DNA of 64,000 bases from Legionella sp. PC997 (lineage in GTDB: Bacteria; Pseudomonadota; Gammaproteobacteria; Legionellales; Legionellaceae), in the NCBI RefSeq assembly GCF_014109825.1, contig NZ_CP059576.1:2506001-2570000 (forward strand). The letters are read 5' to 3'. Each line of letters opens with the position of its first letter. Positions within the stretch are counted from its first letter, which is position 1. A program made the translations under genes and the position numbers. Under the pieces are notes generated by a model, which was not told the origin of the DNA, did not search any database, and saw nothing but the letters and a program-made list of their open reading frames with translations. This document shows, piece after piece, positions 26,436 through 34,974 of the stretch.

Positions 26436-29135
26436 CTAAAACCATCGAATTGCGGCTTTACGTCCTTCCTCTAAAATCAATATAGAAGAAGAAATGCCAA
26501 TGGCTATTAACCACTGAGTAAGAGTTAAATGGGACGTCCCGAAAATTGACTGTGCCGGTATCCAGTATACTGCCAGTACCTGAAGAATGATGACGGATGT
26601 GAGCGATAGCCATAACATGCGATTTTTGAAGAAACCTTTGTCAAAAGCCGAGTCATTCTCAGCACGGGCATTGAACACATTAAAAAACTGGAATAGCACA
26701 AATGTGGTAAATGCAAGTGTCAGTGCTGTTTGCTCATTGTAATTGTTTACTGCATAGTGCAGCACACCAAGTGTTCCCACCATCATTGTTAAACCGAACA
26801 TAAGGATGCGTGACAAACGCAACCATGGCAATACGGGTTCCGAACGATTACGTGGCAAATCATTCATAATTCCTGGGCGTCCCGCATCTAAGGCCAGGGA
26901 TACAGCAGGTGGGCCATCCATGATCAGTGCGACCCACAAGATCTGGATTGGATTAAAGGGTTCCGGTAATCCTAGTATGGGCGCGAAAAAAACTGTCAGA
27001 ATTGCGCCCACAGTGGTGGAAAGTTGGAAGCGGATGAATTTAAGGATATTATCATAGAGTATTCTCCCCTGCTGTATCGCTCCAACGATTGTTGAGAAAT
27101 TGTCGTCCATGAGCACCATAGTAGCAGCTTCTTTTGCAACGGCCGTCCCCACAACACCCATTGCCACACCAATATCTGCATTTTTTAAGGCAGGGGCATC
27201 ATTCAGACCATCACCAGTCATCGCTACTATATGCCCCTTATTCTGCAGCACTTGCACGATCTTCACCTTATGAGCAGGCGACACTCGCGCAAATACGATA
27301 ATACTGTCGATGACTTCGGCAAGCTGTCGATCATCCAACCGGTCGAGTTCTTTACCAGAGAGAGTCCCACCTTGAAGACCAAGTTCATGTGCGATAGCCA
27401 TTCCCGTATCCCTATGATCACCCGTAATCATTTTGACCGCAATGCCAGCCGCTTTACAGTCCGCGATAGCTTGCTTTGCCTCGGGTCGTGGAGGGTCCTG
27501 CAATCCGATCAGACCTAAAAATGTGAGATCGTCAACCCAAATGGATAAGTTATCTGATACCACAAATTCTTTTGCATCCAAAGTACGAGACGCTATAAGC
27601 AGACATCGAAGACCACGGGAGGCCATGATGCTGTACTGATCTTCTATTTCCTTTTTATGCTCACTGTCCAACAAACCATTGTGCTCATCATCAATAATAA
27701 AACGGCTGCAACGAGCTAGAAGAACATCGGGGGCTCCTTTTAGGAAAATTCGAACATGTTCTCCAACACGGTGAAATGTAGCCATGAATTTATAGGCTGA
27801 ATCAAAAGGTATCTCGGCCACGCGTGGGTATTCATTCAATAAGGATTCATGGTGAAATCCTGCTTTTTCCGTAAGTACTAGAAGAGCTGCTTCGGTCGGA
27901 TCTCCAATGATTCGCCCATCCTCAACATGGCTATCATTGCAAGCGGCTAAGGGGACCAAAATTGGACGCATGTCTGGCAGCAATGAGCTCTCCGTCTCAT
28001 GAAGCACTGAACCCGCAGTACTGTAGCCCTCGCCAGTAACTTTGAATCGCTGGCCAAGGTAGAACAATTCACGTACAGTCATTTGGTTAAGGGTCAGTGT
28101 TCCAGTCTTATCCGAGCAAATGACCGTTGTGCACCCTAAGATCTCAACACCTGCCAGACGCTTTACAATCACATTGTGTCGTGCCATCTGATACATACCC
28201 AAAGCCAGGGTTACCGTGACAACTACAGGCAAACCCTCTGGCATTGCGGCGACAGCCAGCGCGATAGCATCAATAATAGCATCAGTGAGGTTCTCGCCAC
28301 GAAGTAGTTGAAATATAAAAAGAAGACTTATCAACATTAAAGCTATCGCACCCAAACGTTTGCCGAGCTGGTCTAACTGAACTTGTAGTGGGCTAAGAGT
28401 TTCTGGTGTCATAGCCAGCTGTTGCGATAACTTTCCCATCTCAGTTCGCACCCCAGTCTCCGTAACCAGAAGTTCTGCTCGTCCGCGAGTGACCATCGTA
28501 TTCATATAGGCCATATTTAACCGGTCAGCTACTGAAAGATCTATTTCTAACATGGCTTCCACACATTTGCTAATGGGTTGTGACTCACCGGTCAAAGTTG
28601 ACTCATCAACTTCAAAATTGGCTACAACGACCAATCTGCCATCAGCAGGAAGTCTGTCACCAGCTTCCACCAGTACTATATCACCAGGCACTACGGCTTC
28701 AGCATTAATCAAATGTTTCTTACCTCCACGCCGAACATGGGTTGTCAATGGAAGCATCTTTCGAAGCGCAGCTAAACTTTGTTCGGCCCGGTACTCTTGA
28801 TAAAACCCGACGAAGGCGTTAATAACTACAATCCCCAGGATCACGCAGGCATCCTTGAAGTTCCCTATTAAAGTGGCGAGTACAGCAGCTCCGATTAGGA
28901 TGAGAATCAAGGCGCTTTTAAACTGGGTCAGAAATAGCAGGACAGGTGATCGTGAAGATTTTATTGGGATTTGATTAATACCCACCGAAGCCAATCTTAT
29001 TGCTGCTTCTTGCTCCCTAAGTCCTTTGGATAAATCAACATTCAGACGCTGCGCAACTTCACTGATTTGAAGGGTATGCCATGACTCGGTTTGACTCATG
29101 CCAGAATCTTTCGATGATTTCCCATTCAATTGCAT
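26436..29135 (-). CDS. P2-type cation-transporting ATPase (calcium-pump-like)
   Basis: 899 residues. N-terminal cation-ATPase domain, TGES in the actuator domain (182-185), AAMPEGLP in helix M4 with the ion-binding Glu300, phosphorylation motif SDKTGTLT (Asp342), KGAPD, TGDGLNDAP, and ~10 helices ending in the C-terminal cation-ATPase domain. The M6 segment reads WVALIMDGPPA: the Asp is kept, but the Asn of calcium pumps is Ala, so calcium specificity is doubtful. The coding strand is visibly more GC-rich than its neighbours, suggesting transfer from elsewhere. An AAGGG site precedes the ATG at 29135; Met13 is an alternative. Confidence 0.88.
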   Translation of the reverse strand: MQLNGKSSKDSGMSQTESWHTLQISEVAQRLNVDLSKGLREQEAAIRLASVGINQIPIKSSRSPVLLFLTQFKSALILILIGAAVLATLIGNFKDACVILGIVVINAFVGFYQEYRAEQSLAALRKMLPLTTHVRRGGKKHLINAEAVVPGDIVLVEAGDRLPADGRLVVVANFEVDESTLTGESQPISKCVEAMLEIDLSVADRLNMAYMNTMVTRGRAELLVTETGVRTEMGKLSQQLAMTPETLSPLQVQLDQLGKRLGAIALMLISLLFIFQLLRGENLTDAIIDAIALAVAAMPEGLPVVVTVTLALGMYQMARHNVIVKRLAGVEILGCTTVICSDKTGTLTLNQMTVRELFYLGQRFKVTGEGYSTAGSVLHETESSLLPDMRPILVPLAACNDSHVEDGRIIGDPTEAALLVLTEKAGFHHESLLNEYPRVAEIPFDSAYKFMATFHRVGEHVRIFLKGAPDVLLARCSRFIIDDEHNGLLDSEHKKEIEDQYSIMASRGLRCLLIASRTLDAKEFVVSDNLSIWVDDLTFLGLIGLQDPPRPEAKQAIADCKAAGIAVKMITGDHRDTGMAIAHELGLQGGTLSGKELDRLDDRQLAEVIDSIIVFARVSPAHKVKIVQVLQNKGHIVAMTGDGLNDAPALKNADIGVAMGVVGTAVAKEAATMVLMDDNFSTIVGAIQQGRILYDNILKFIRFQLSTTVGAILTVFFAPILGLPEPFNPIQILWVALIMDGPPAVSLALDAGRPGIMNDLPRNRSEPVLPWLRLSRILMFGLTMMVGTLGVLHYAVNNYNEQTALTLAFTTFVLFQFFNVFNARAENDSAFDKGFFKNRMLWLSLTSVIILQVLAVYWIPAQSIFGTSHLTLTQWLIAIGISSSILILEEGRKAAIRWF

Positions 29136-29285
29136 AGCAAATCCCTTTTTAGCAAGTCAGAAGCAAATATAGTTCTGCGACTAATCATCTCATCACACTA
29201 ATTAGCAAGCTCATATGAAAAACACTACAGAGGTGTTCCAAAATTTTAGACGACCTAATACTAATAGCACAACCTATTAATAAAG

Positions 29286-30815
29286 TTATTTTTGGAGTGA
29301 AGTTCCTCGCATTTCAACGGTAATATCTTTTGTTTTTGCGCTCTCTGAAAAATTATTAATCACTTCCTGCACATCGTTATCGATGTATTTTGAGCTGCTG
29401 CTGTCAATGATAAGAGTAGATTTAGGTGGAATTTTTCGAAATTGATGGATGATGCTACCTTTATTTAAAAAAGATACTTCCTCAGCTAGCTCCATGTGAT
29501 ACACCATTCCTTTTTCCATAACAATACTAGTGTCATGAGCGTTTAAATAATGGTGGCGTAAAATAATGAAAATAGCTACAGCAAAGCCCACACTAATACC
29601 AAAAAGTAAATCGTCTACTACAATACCAACTACAGTAACAATGAATGGTAGAAATTGCTCCCATCCCATTTGATACATTTGCTTAAATACAGAGGGGCTA
29701 GCTAGTTTATATCCAATCATAACTAAGATTGCCGCTAATGAAGCCAGTGGAATTTTATTTAAGATCATAGGAATAGTGAGTACGCAAACTAAAAGCAATA
29801 GACCATGCAAAATAGTGGATAACTTAGTTTTAGCGCCAAAGGTAATATTTGTAGAACTACGTATAATTACCTGAGTGATAGGTAATCCACCAATTAAGCT
29901 AGAAAGCATATTACCTATCCCTTGAGCTTTCAATTCTCGATCTGTTGGTGTAACTCTTTTATATGGGTCCAGCTTATCAGTGGCTTCAACACATAATAAA
30001 GTTTCTAAGCTTGAAACTAAAGCAATAATGGCCGCTACTTGATATACCTTCATATTACCCAGTTGTGAGAAATCAGGTAAAGTTATAGATTCAGCCAAAT
30101 CTGTAATACTTTTAAACTCAGGAATTTGTACGAGCTCTGATGGCTCTAAATGAAAGGGAAGCCAACCTTTTTTATAAAGCAAAGACAGAGCAAGTCCACA
30201 CAACACGACTACTAAAGGAGCTTGTAAAGTCTCGAATAGTTTGTATCCCCTATTAATTAAGTATTGCCATAGTATCATGATTAAAAGTGAGATCATGCTA
30301 ATGATGACAACTCCTGAGTTAATATTCTCAATCGCTTTATTAATATAAAAAAATTCGAGTCGACCATTAGTTAAATCTGTTAAAATAGGAGAGATATCAT
30401 ATCCAATTAAATGGGGAATCTGCTTTAATATTATGATAATCCCAATCCCGCTCAACATGCCCTTTATTACCGATGAAGGAAAATAATAAGCAATTATTCC
30501 CCCACGTAGAAATCCGGATACAATTTGAAAAATTCCTGCGATAAATCCGGCCAATAAAAATGTGTTCCACGAACCTAAGGATTGTTGCGCAGCGAGAACT
30601 ATTGCCACAAGGCCGGCAGCAGGACCACTAACACCAAGGGCTGAACCGCTAAGAAACCCCACAACAGTACCACCTATTATTCCAGCAATAATACCAGAAA
30701 ATAAAGGTGCTTCTGATGCCAGAGCAATACCAAGACACAAAGGCAAAGCGACTAAAAATACAACTATTGAAGCTTGAAAGTCATATTTAAAATTGGAAAA
30801 AAATCCTTTTTTCAT
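29286..30815 (-). CDS. SulP-family anion transporter
   Basis: 509 residues: ~12 membrane helices with the SulP N-terminal signature (FLVALPLCLGIALASEAPLFSGIIAGIIGG) and SGPAAGLVAIV, and a short C-terminal STAS-like region from ~430 (SFLNKGSIIHQF, then STLIIDSSSSKYID). Members carry sulfate, bicarbonate or other anions with sodium or protons. It stands alone downstream of a 400-base spacer. Without a fused or adjacent carbonic anhydrase, substrate cannot be read; bicarbonate or sulfate are the usual options. Confidence 0.88.
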   Translation of the reverse strand: MKKGFFSNFKYDFQASIVVFLVALPLCLGIALASEAPLFSGIIAGIIGGTVVGFLSGSALGVSGPAAGLVAIVLAAQQSLGSWNTFLLAGFIAGIFQIVSGFLRGGIIAYYFPSSVIKGMLSGIGIIIILKQIPHLIGYDISPILTDLTNGRLEFFYINKAIENINSGVVIISMISLLIMILWQYLINRGYKLFETLQAPLVVVLCGLALSLLYKKGWLPFHLEPSELVQIPEFKSITDLAESITLPDFSQLGNMKVYQVAAIIALVSSLETLLCVEATDKLDPYKRVTPTDRELKAQGIGNMLSSLIGGLPITQVIIRSSTNITFGAKTKLSTILHGLLLLVCVLTIPMILNKIPLASLAAILVMIGYKLASPSVFKQMYQMGWEQFLPFIVTVVGIVVDDLLFGISVGFAVAIFIILRHHYLNAHDTSIVMEKGMVYHMELAEEVSFLNKGSIIHQFRKIPPKSTLIIDSSSSKYIDNDVQEVINNFSESAKTKDITVEMRGTSLQK

Positions 30816-31215
30816 TTCTAAATCCTTAAAATAATTCCACGTTCATGTTTGAATTGAAACGAGCTTTAATTTCTTGTCTTTATTTCTTTAGAAAAATATG
30901 TATAAAACATTATAGTACACTACGAAATAATTATATTGGGCTGTTGACCATCATATTTATGATGCGAATTAAAACCATTTTTTAATCTGAATCCAATCTA
31001 ATTGAATGATTTCAGGATAAGCCGATTAATATTGTGCTAAAGAGTCTAACTATTTTTAGCTCACTGAGCATCAAAGTTGAACTACGTATTGCGCTTATTT
31101 TCAGCATTAAATCGACAGGAGGACAAGGAACCCATCTCATTTTTCTGAGTCTTATTGACTAAATTTTTTCTTGATTCCCTGGAAAGACAACTTACTGTTA
31201 AGATTCATGCATTTA
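30816..31215. other. 400-base intergenic region
   Basis: AT-rich spacer upstream of the SulP gene and downstream of the YetF-like gene, both on the minus strand. It should contain the SulP promoter. No ORF, repeat or clear hairpin seen. Confidence 0.35.
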
Positions 31216-31710
31216 TTAAGGTTTTTTTAATTGAGGCTTCATTTGAAAAGAAATTTGCCCCCCTCTTTCAAGAATAGCAGTATTTACTAATCGAAGATTA
31301 CTTAGACCAGATTGCAATCTTAATGACTGCATTATATCGTTTCGTGTAATTCGTGTACATTCAAGGTTCCTTTTAATAAATTTCCCATTTTTTATGAGTA
31401 TAATTTTTTCTCCTTTAATATATTTTCCTATCCGATGACTTTTATACGTTAAAAAAGCCAATAATCGATACATAGTAATAATAAGTGTACACACTATTAT
31501 AGAAGGCAATAGAGGAATATTATTTACAATAGCTTCACCCAGAATGGCACCTAAGATTATATAAATAATAAAATCAAGGGCGCTATGATTTCCATAAAGT
31601 CGAGACAAGTTCATTCTGAAAATAACAATTGCATACAAGGTAATTACTATCCCTCGTAGATAGAGACCATAATCCAAGACCTTATCTATTCCTAAAAAAT
31701 TACTCATCAT
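31216..31710 (-). CDS. YetF/DUF421-like membrane protein
   Basis: 164 residues: three hydrophobic helices (~15-35, 45-65, 70-90), then a soluble domain with GEKIILIKNGKFIKRNLECTRITRNDIMQSLR, the pattern of the DUF421 C-terminal domain. Function of this family is unsettled; in spore-formers some members act in germination or membrane homeostasis. Length is slightly below YetF. Two adjacent ATGs. No operon partners. Confidence 0.75.
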   Translation of the reverse strand: MMSNFLGIDKVLDYGLYLRGIVITLYAIVIFRMNLSRLYGNHSALDFIIYIILGAILGEAIVNNIPLLPSIIVCTLIITMYRLLAFLTYKSHRIGKYIKGEKIILIKNGKFIKRNLECTRITRNDIMQSLRLQSGLSNLRLVNTAILERGGQISFQMKPQLKKP

Positions 31711-31740
31711 CGCTCAATTTTCGTTCGATACTCATTATCA

Positions 31741-31776
31741 TTTGATAATCCTTTTGATAATCCTTTTGATATATCC
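31741..31776 (+). repeat. three tandem 12-base repeats
   Basis: TTTGATAATCCT occurs twice in tandem (31741-31752, 31753-31764) and a third, slightly altered copy follows (31765-31776). It lies between the divergent YetF-like gene and the epimerase fusion gene, where a regulator could bind. Confidence 0.6.
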
Positions 31777-31928
31777 TTTTCAGTGCCAATTTTAGTAGTT
31801 AAAAATAAAGAGGTTATTTTCTTAAATAATACAGCAAAAGGCATATATAATATATATATAAATTATAAGGCTATAATGATAACTATTTGATCGTTAAATG
31901 GATTATATTTCATAAAAAGGATTTTTAT

Positions 31929-34385
31929 ATGGCTAAGAAAGCCGAAAAACCAATTGTTATCATAACAGGTTCCAGTGGAAAAATAGGGACTGCTCTTGCT
32001 CGTGCTTTACAGAACTCCTACAAAATCGTGGGTTTCGACCAAAATAAAAATGCGTGTGAGATTCCATGTGACCTTTCATCGGATATATCTTTATCATTAT
32101 CTTTTCGCCTATTTAAAAAGAAATACGGAAGTAAAATTGCTGCAGTGATTCATCTTGCTGCCTATTTTGATTTTACAGGGGAAGAGTCATCTTTGTATCA
32201 ATCTGTAAATGTAAATGGTACAAAAAATTTACTTTTGGCATTACAAGATTTTGAGGTAGAACGGTTTATATACGCCAGTACAATGCTCGTCCATGAACCT
32301 TGTATATTAGGAGAAACTATTAATGAAAATACTCCCCTCTTGCCGAAATGGGCGTATCCGAAATCTAAATTAGAGGCAGAAAAAGTAATTAAACAATGTC
32401 ATGGAAAAATACCCTATCTGATTTTACGTTTGGCAGGTTTATATGATGACATGACATGCGTTCCAACACTCGCTAACCAAATAGCTCGAACCTATGAACG
32501 AGAGATTAAAAGTCATTTATATGCAGGTGATTTGAATGTGGGTCAGGCATTTATTCATCAAAAAGACATGATAAACCTTTTTAAACAGGCTCTTTTATAT
32601 CGTAATCAATTATCGAAACAAGAAGTCATTCTTGCTGGTGAACCTAAAACAATCAGCTATGGAAGATTGCAAAATCGTATAACTCAACTGATTCATGGAG
32701 AAGAATCTTCGCTTTATAAAGTTCCTTCGCCTGTCGCTAAAGCAGGAGCCTGGTTAGAGCACCAGGCAGAACCCTTAATACCTGATGATTTTGATCAGGG
32801 CGAAAAACCATTCATTCGTTCATTTATGATAGATCTTGCGGCAGACCATTATGCTTTAGATATTAATAAAGCTAAAAAACATCTTCATTGGGAACCAAAA
32901 CACTCCATCGAAAAGACTCTTCCCAAAATTATCGATTCTTTAAAGGCAAATCCGGAAAGTTGGTATAAAAAGAATAGATTAATCCAACCAGACTGGATGG
33001 TTGCAGTAAAGCATAACCCTGAAAAAACACGCTCCCTTTATGAATCGAACTTCCGTAAACAATACCAACAAAACTTATGGGGACATTTTTTAAATATTGG
33101 TTTTGGAATCTGGTTGATAACCTCGCCAGCCTCTCTAGGATATACCTCTTATCCTCTCGTCTTAAGTGATATAATTAGTGGAAGTATACTTCTTTTATTT
33201 GCCTCATTAAGCTTATCATGGCGTTTATCATCAGCTCGATGGGTTTGCGCTTCCATTGGTTTGTGGTTAATATTTGCACCTTTGATTTTTTGGGCACCTA
33301 CTGCTGCTGCCTATTTAAATGATACTCTTATAGGCACCCTTATTGTGGGTTTTTCTATAATTGTTCGTCCTGACCTAGGAGTAGCACCTAATGCTGCTAT
33401 TGAAGGACCGATCATTCCTCCTGGATGGGATTTTTCACCTTCAAGTTGGTTCCAGAGGTTGCCGATTATTATATTAGCTTATATTGGTTTTTTTATTTCA
33501 CGATATATGGCTGCTTACCAACTCGGTCATATTGAGCATGTATGGGAACCATTTTTTGTTGGATATTTACCTGATGCAAAAAATGGAACCGAAGAAATTA
33601 TTACGTCTTCTATATCTAAAGCCTTTCCAGTTCCCGATGCGGGTCTTGGGGCAGCGGTTTATATTTTAGAAATTTTAACAGGCATTATTGGTGGCTCAAA
33701 TCGGTGGCGTACCATGCCGTGGTTAGTACTTTTGTTTGGTATTATGATTGTGCCATTAGGAATAGTCTCGATTACCTTTATAGTCATTCAACCTATCCTT
33801 TTAAATACTTGGTGTACTTTATGCTTAATCGCTGCCGTTGCTATGCTCATCCAAGTACCCTATTCCTTTGACGAATTAATTGCTACAAGTAGTTTCCTTT
33901 GGCGAAGATGGAAAGCTGGGAGGCCAGTATTAAAAATTTTATTTGTGGGTGATAGTGAAGAGGAGAGAATTCATTCTAAAAAAGAAGTAGATAATTTTGA
34001 GCAATCGCCAAAAATAATTCTACAGGAAATGTTGAGTGGTGGCATCACTTTACCATGGAATTTAATAGGGTGCATACTTATTGGTATTTGGTTAATGTTT
34101 ACACGTATTACTTTAGACACAACGGGTTCCATGGCTAATAGTGATCATATCATTGGCTGTCTGATTATAACGATAAGCATTACAGCATTAGCTGAAATGG
34201 TTCGTATTGTGCGCTTTCTTAATTTATTTTTAGCCCTAGGCTTATTTATTACACCATTTATTTTTAATTCATCAGTTTTAGGAATTTTTGCAAGTATTGT
34301 TAGTGGAACTCTTTTATTCTTTTTATCCATCCCCAGAGGAAAAGTTCGCTCTTCATACGGAGCCTGGAATAAGATTATTATTTAA
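31929..34385 (+). CDS. fusion: NAD-dependent epimerase + SPW repeats + VKOR-like membrane domain
   Basis: 818 residues. Residues ~5-320 are an extended short-chain dehydrogenase/epimerase (nucleotide-binding GSSGKIGTAL, NVNGTKNLL, and YPKSKLEAEK with the catalytic Tyr-x-x-x-Lys). A linker leads to two SPW-type membrane repeats (GIWLITSPASLGYTS; SIGLWLIFAPLIFW), then a vitamin-K-epoxide-reductase-like helical bundle carrying one CxxC (Cys629, Cys632, in WCTLC). The second, loop cysteine pair of classical VKORs is absent. A further SPW-like hydrophobic pair ends the protein. The ATG at 31929 with AAAAGG upstream is preferred to the TTG at 31887. A membrane-tethered sugar or lipid-modifying redox enzyme is possible; the substrate is unknown. 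Confidence 0.75.
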   Translation: MAKKAEKPIVIITGSSGKIGTALARALQNSYKIVGFDQNKNACEIPCDLSSDISLSLSFRLFKKKYGSKIAAVIHLAAYFDFTGEESSLYQSVNVNGTKNLLLALQDFEVERFIYASTMLVHEPCILGETINENTPLLPKWAYPKSKLEAEKVIKQCHGKIPYLILRLAGLYDDMTCVPTLANQIARTYEREIKSHLYAGDLNVGQAFIHQKDMINLFKQALLYRNQLSKQEVILAGEPKTISYGRLQNRITQLIHGEESSLYKVPSPVAKAGAWLEHQAEPLIPDDFDQGEKPFIRSFMIDLAADHYALDINKAKKHLHWEPKHSIEKTLPKIIDSLKANPESWYKKNRLIQPDWMVAVKHNPEKTRSLYESNFRKQYQQNLWGHFLNIGFGIWLITSPASLGYTSYPLVLSDIISGSILLLFASLSLSWRLSSARWVCASIGLWLIFAPLIFWAPTAAAYLNDTLIGTLIVGFSIIVRPDLGVAPNAAIEGPIIPPGWDFSPSSWFQRLPIIILAYIGFFISRYMAAYQLGHIEHVWEPFFVGYLPDAKNGTEEIITSSISKAFPVPDAGLGAAVYILEILTGIIGGSNRWRTMPWLVLLFGIMIVPLGIVSITFIVIQPILLNTWCTLCLIAAVAMLIQVPYSFDELIATSSFLWRRWKAGRPVLKILFVGDSEEERIHSKKEVDNFEQSPKIILQEMLSGGITLPWNLIGCILIGIWLMFTRITLDTTGSMANSDHIIGCLIITISITALAEMVRIVRFLNLFLALGLFITPFIFNSSVLGIFASIVSGTLLFFLSIPRGKVRSSYGAWNKIII

Positions 34386-34421
34386 TCCACTCTTTTGAGT
34401 AAATGATTTTTACTCTAATAT

Positions 34422-34577
34422 TTATTTGGTCTTGGATTTTGACTTTGTTTTTTGTTTCGAACCTTTATGCTTATTTACTTTATCACATACCTCCCCTATA
34501 TGTGGGTTATTCGGTGTTATTTCGCAAATATTTTCGATATCGATGATCTCGGGATGCTCTTTCTCGTGTTTTTTCAT
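34422..34577 (-). CDS. small basic/acidic protein, 51 residues
   Basis: A complete small gene: ATG at 34577 with a strong AAGGGG six bases upstream and TAA at 34422. The product begins MKKHEKEHPEIIDIENICEI, has two cysteines, and ends in a Lys/Ser-rich tail (KGSKQKTKSKSKTK). Charged and without signal peptide. It is convergent with the epimerase fusion gene. No family recognised. The ribosome-binding site and natural composition make it likely to be translated. Confidence 0.6.
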   Translation of the reverse strand: MKKHEKEHPEIIDIENICEITPNNPHIGEVCDKVNKHKGSKQKTKSKSKTK

Positions 34578-34974
34578 ACATTACCCCTTAACTAAATAAT
34601 TTATCCTATAGTAAAAATTTTAGCACTTAATTCACGTTTAGGGTAAAAGCTAACAACTGTGGCTGATCTAAAACTAGGCCAATGTAAAATTAATACTTTC
34701 TAAGTGTTAAATATTTATACCTGCGAGATTTATTAGATATGTACCCTGAAGCCCCCCTTTCACAGCCTTTAGGAGTTGGATTGGTCAGTCATTTTGACGG
34801 GAATGAAAAAATTTCCAGGATTTCTTATCGCTGCCTCTAATTTCAAAATTGTTTATTAGTGGACTAAATGCTAATCATGAATAAAAATTCATGACCCACG
34901 TTAAAAGCCGCTCACTGAATGGGATTAAGTCTTGAGGTAGAATTCTGCATTCCACCTCAAGGAGTTAGCTGTAT
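34578..34974. other. 397-base spacer with two hairpins
   Basis: It holds a perfect palindrome at 34875-34894 (TCATGAAT, four-base loop, ATTCATGA). A second hairpin lies at 34931-34961 (CTTGAGGT pairs with ACCTCAAG, with an inner GAAT/ATTC), fourteen bases beyond the stop of the giant minus-strand gene. The second is a likely transcript end for that gene though it lacks a T run. No ORF seen. Confidence 0.45.
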
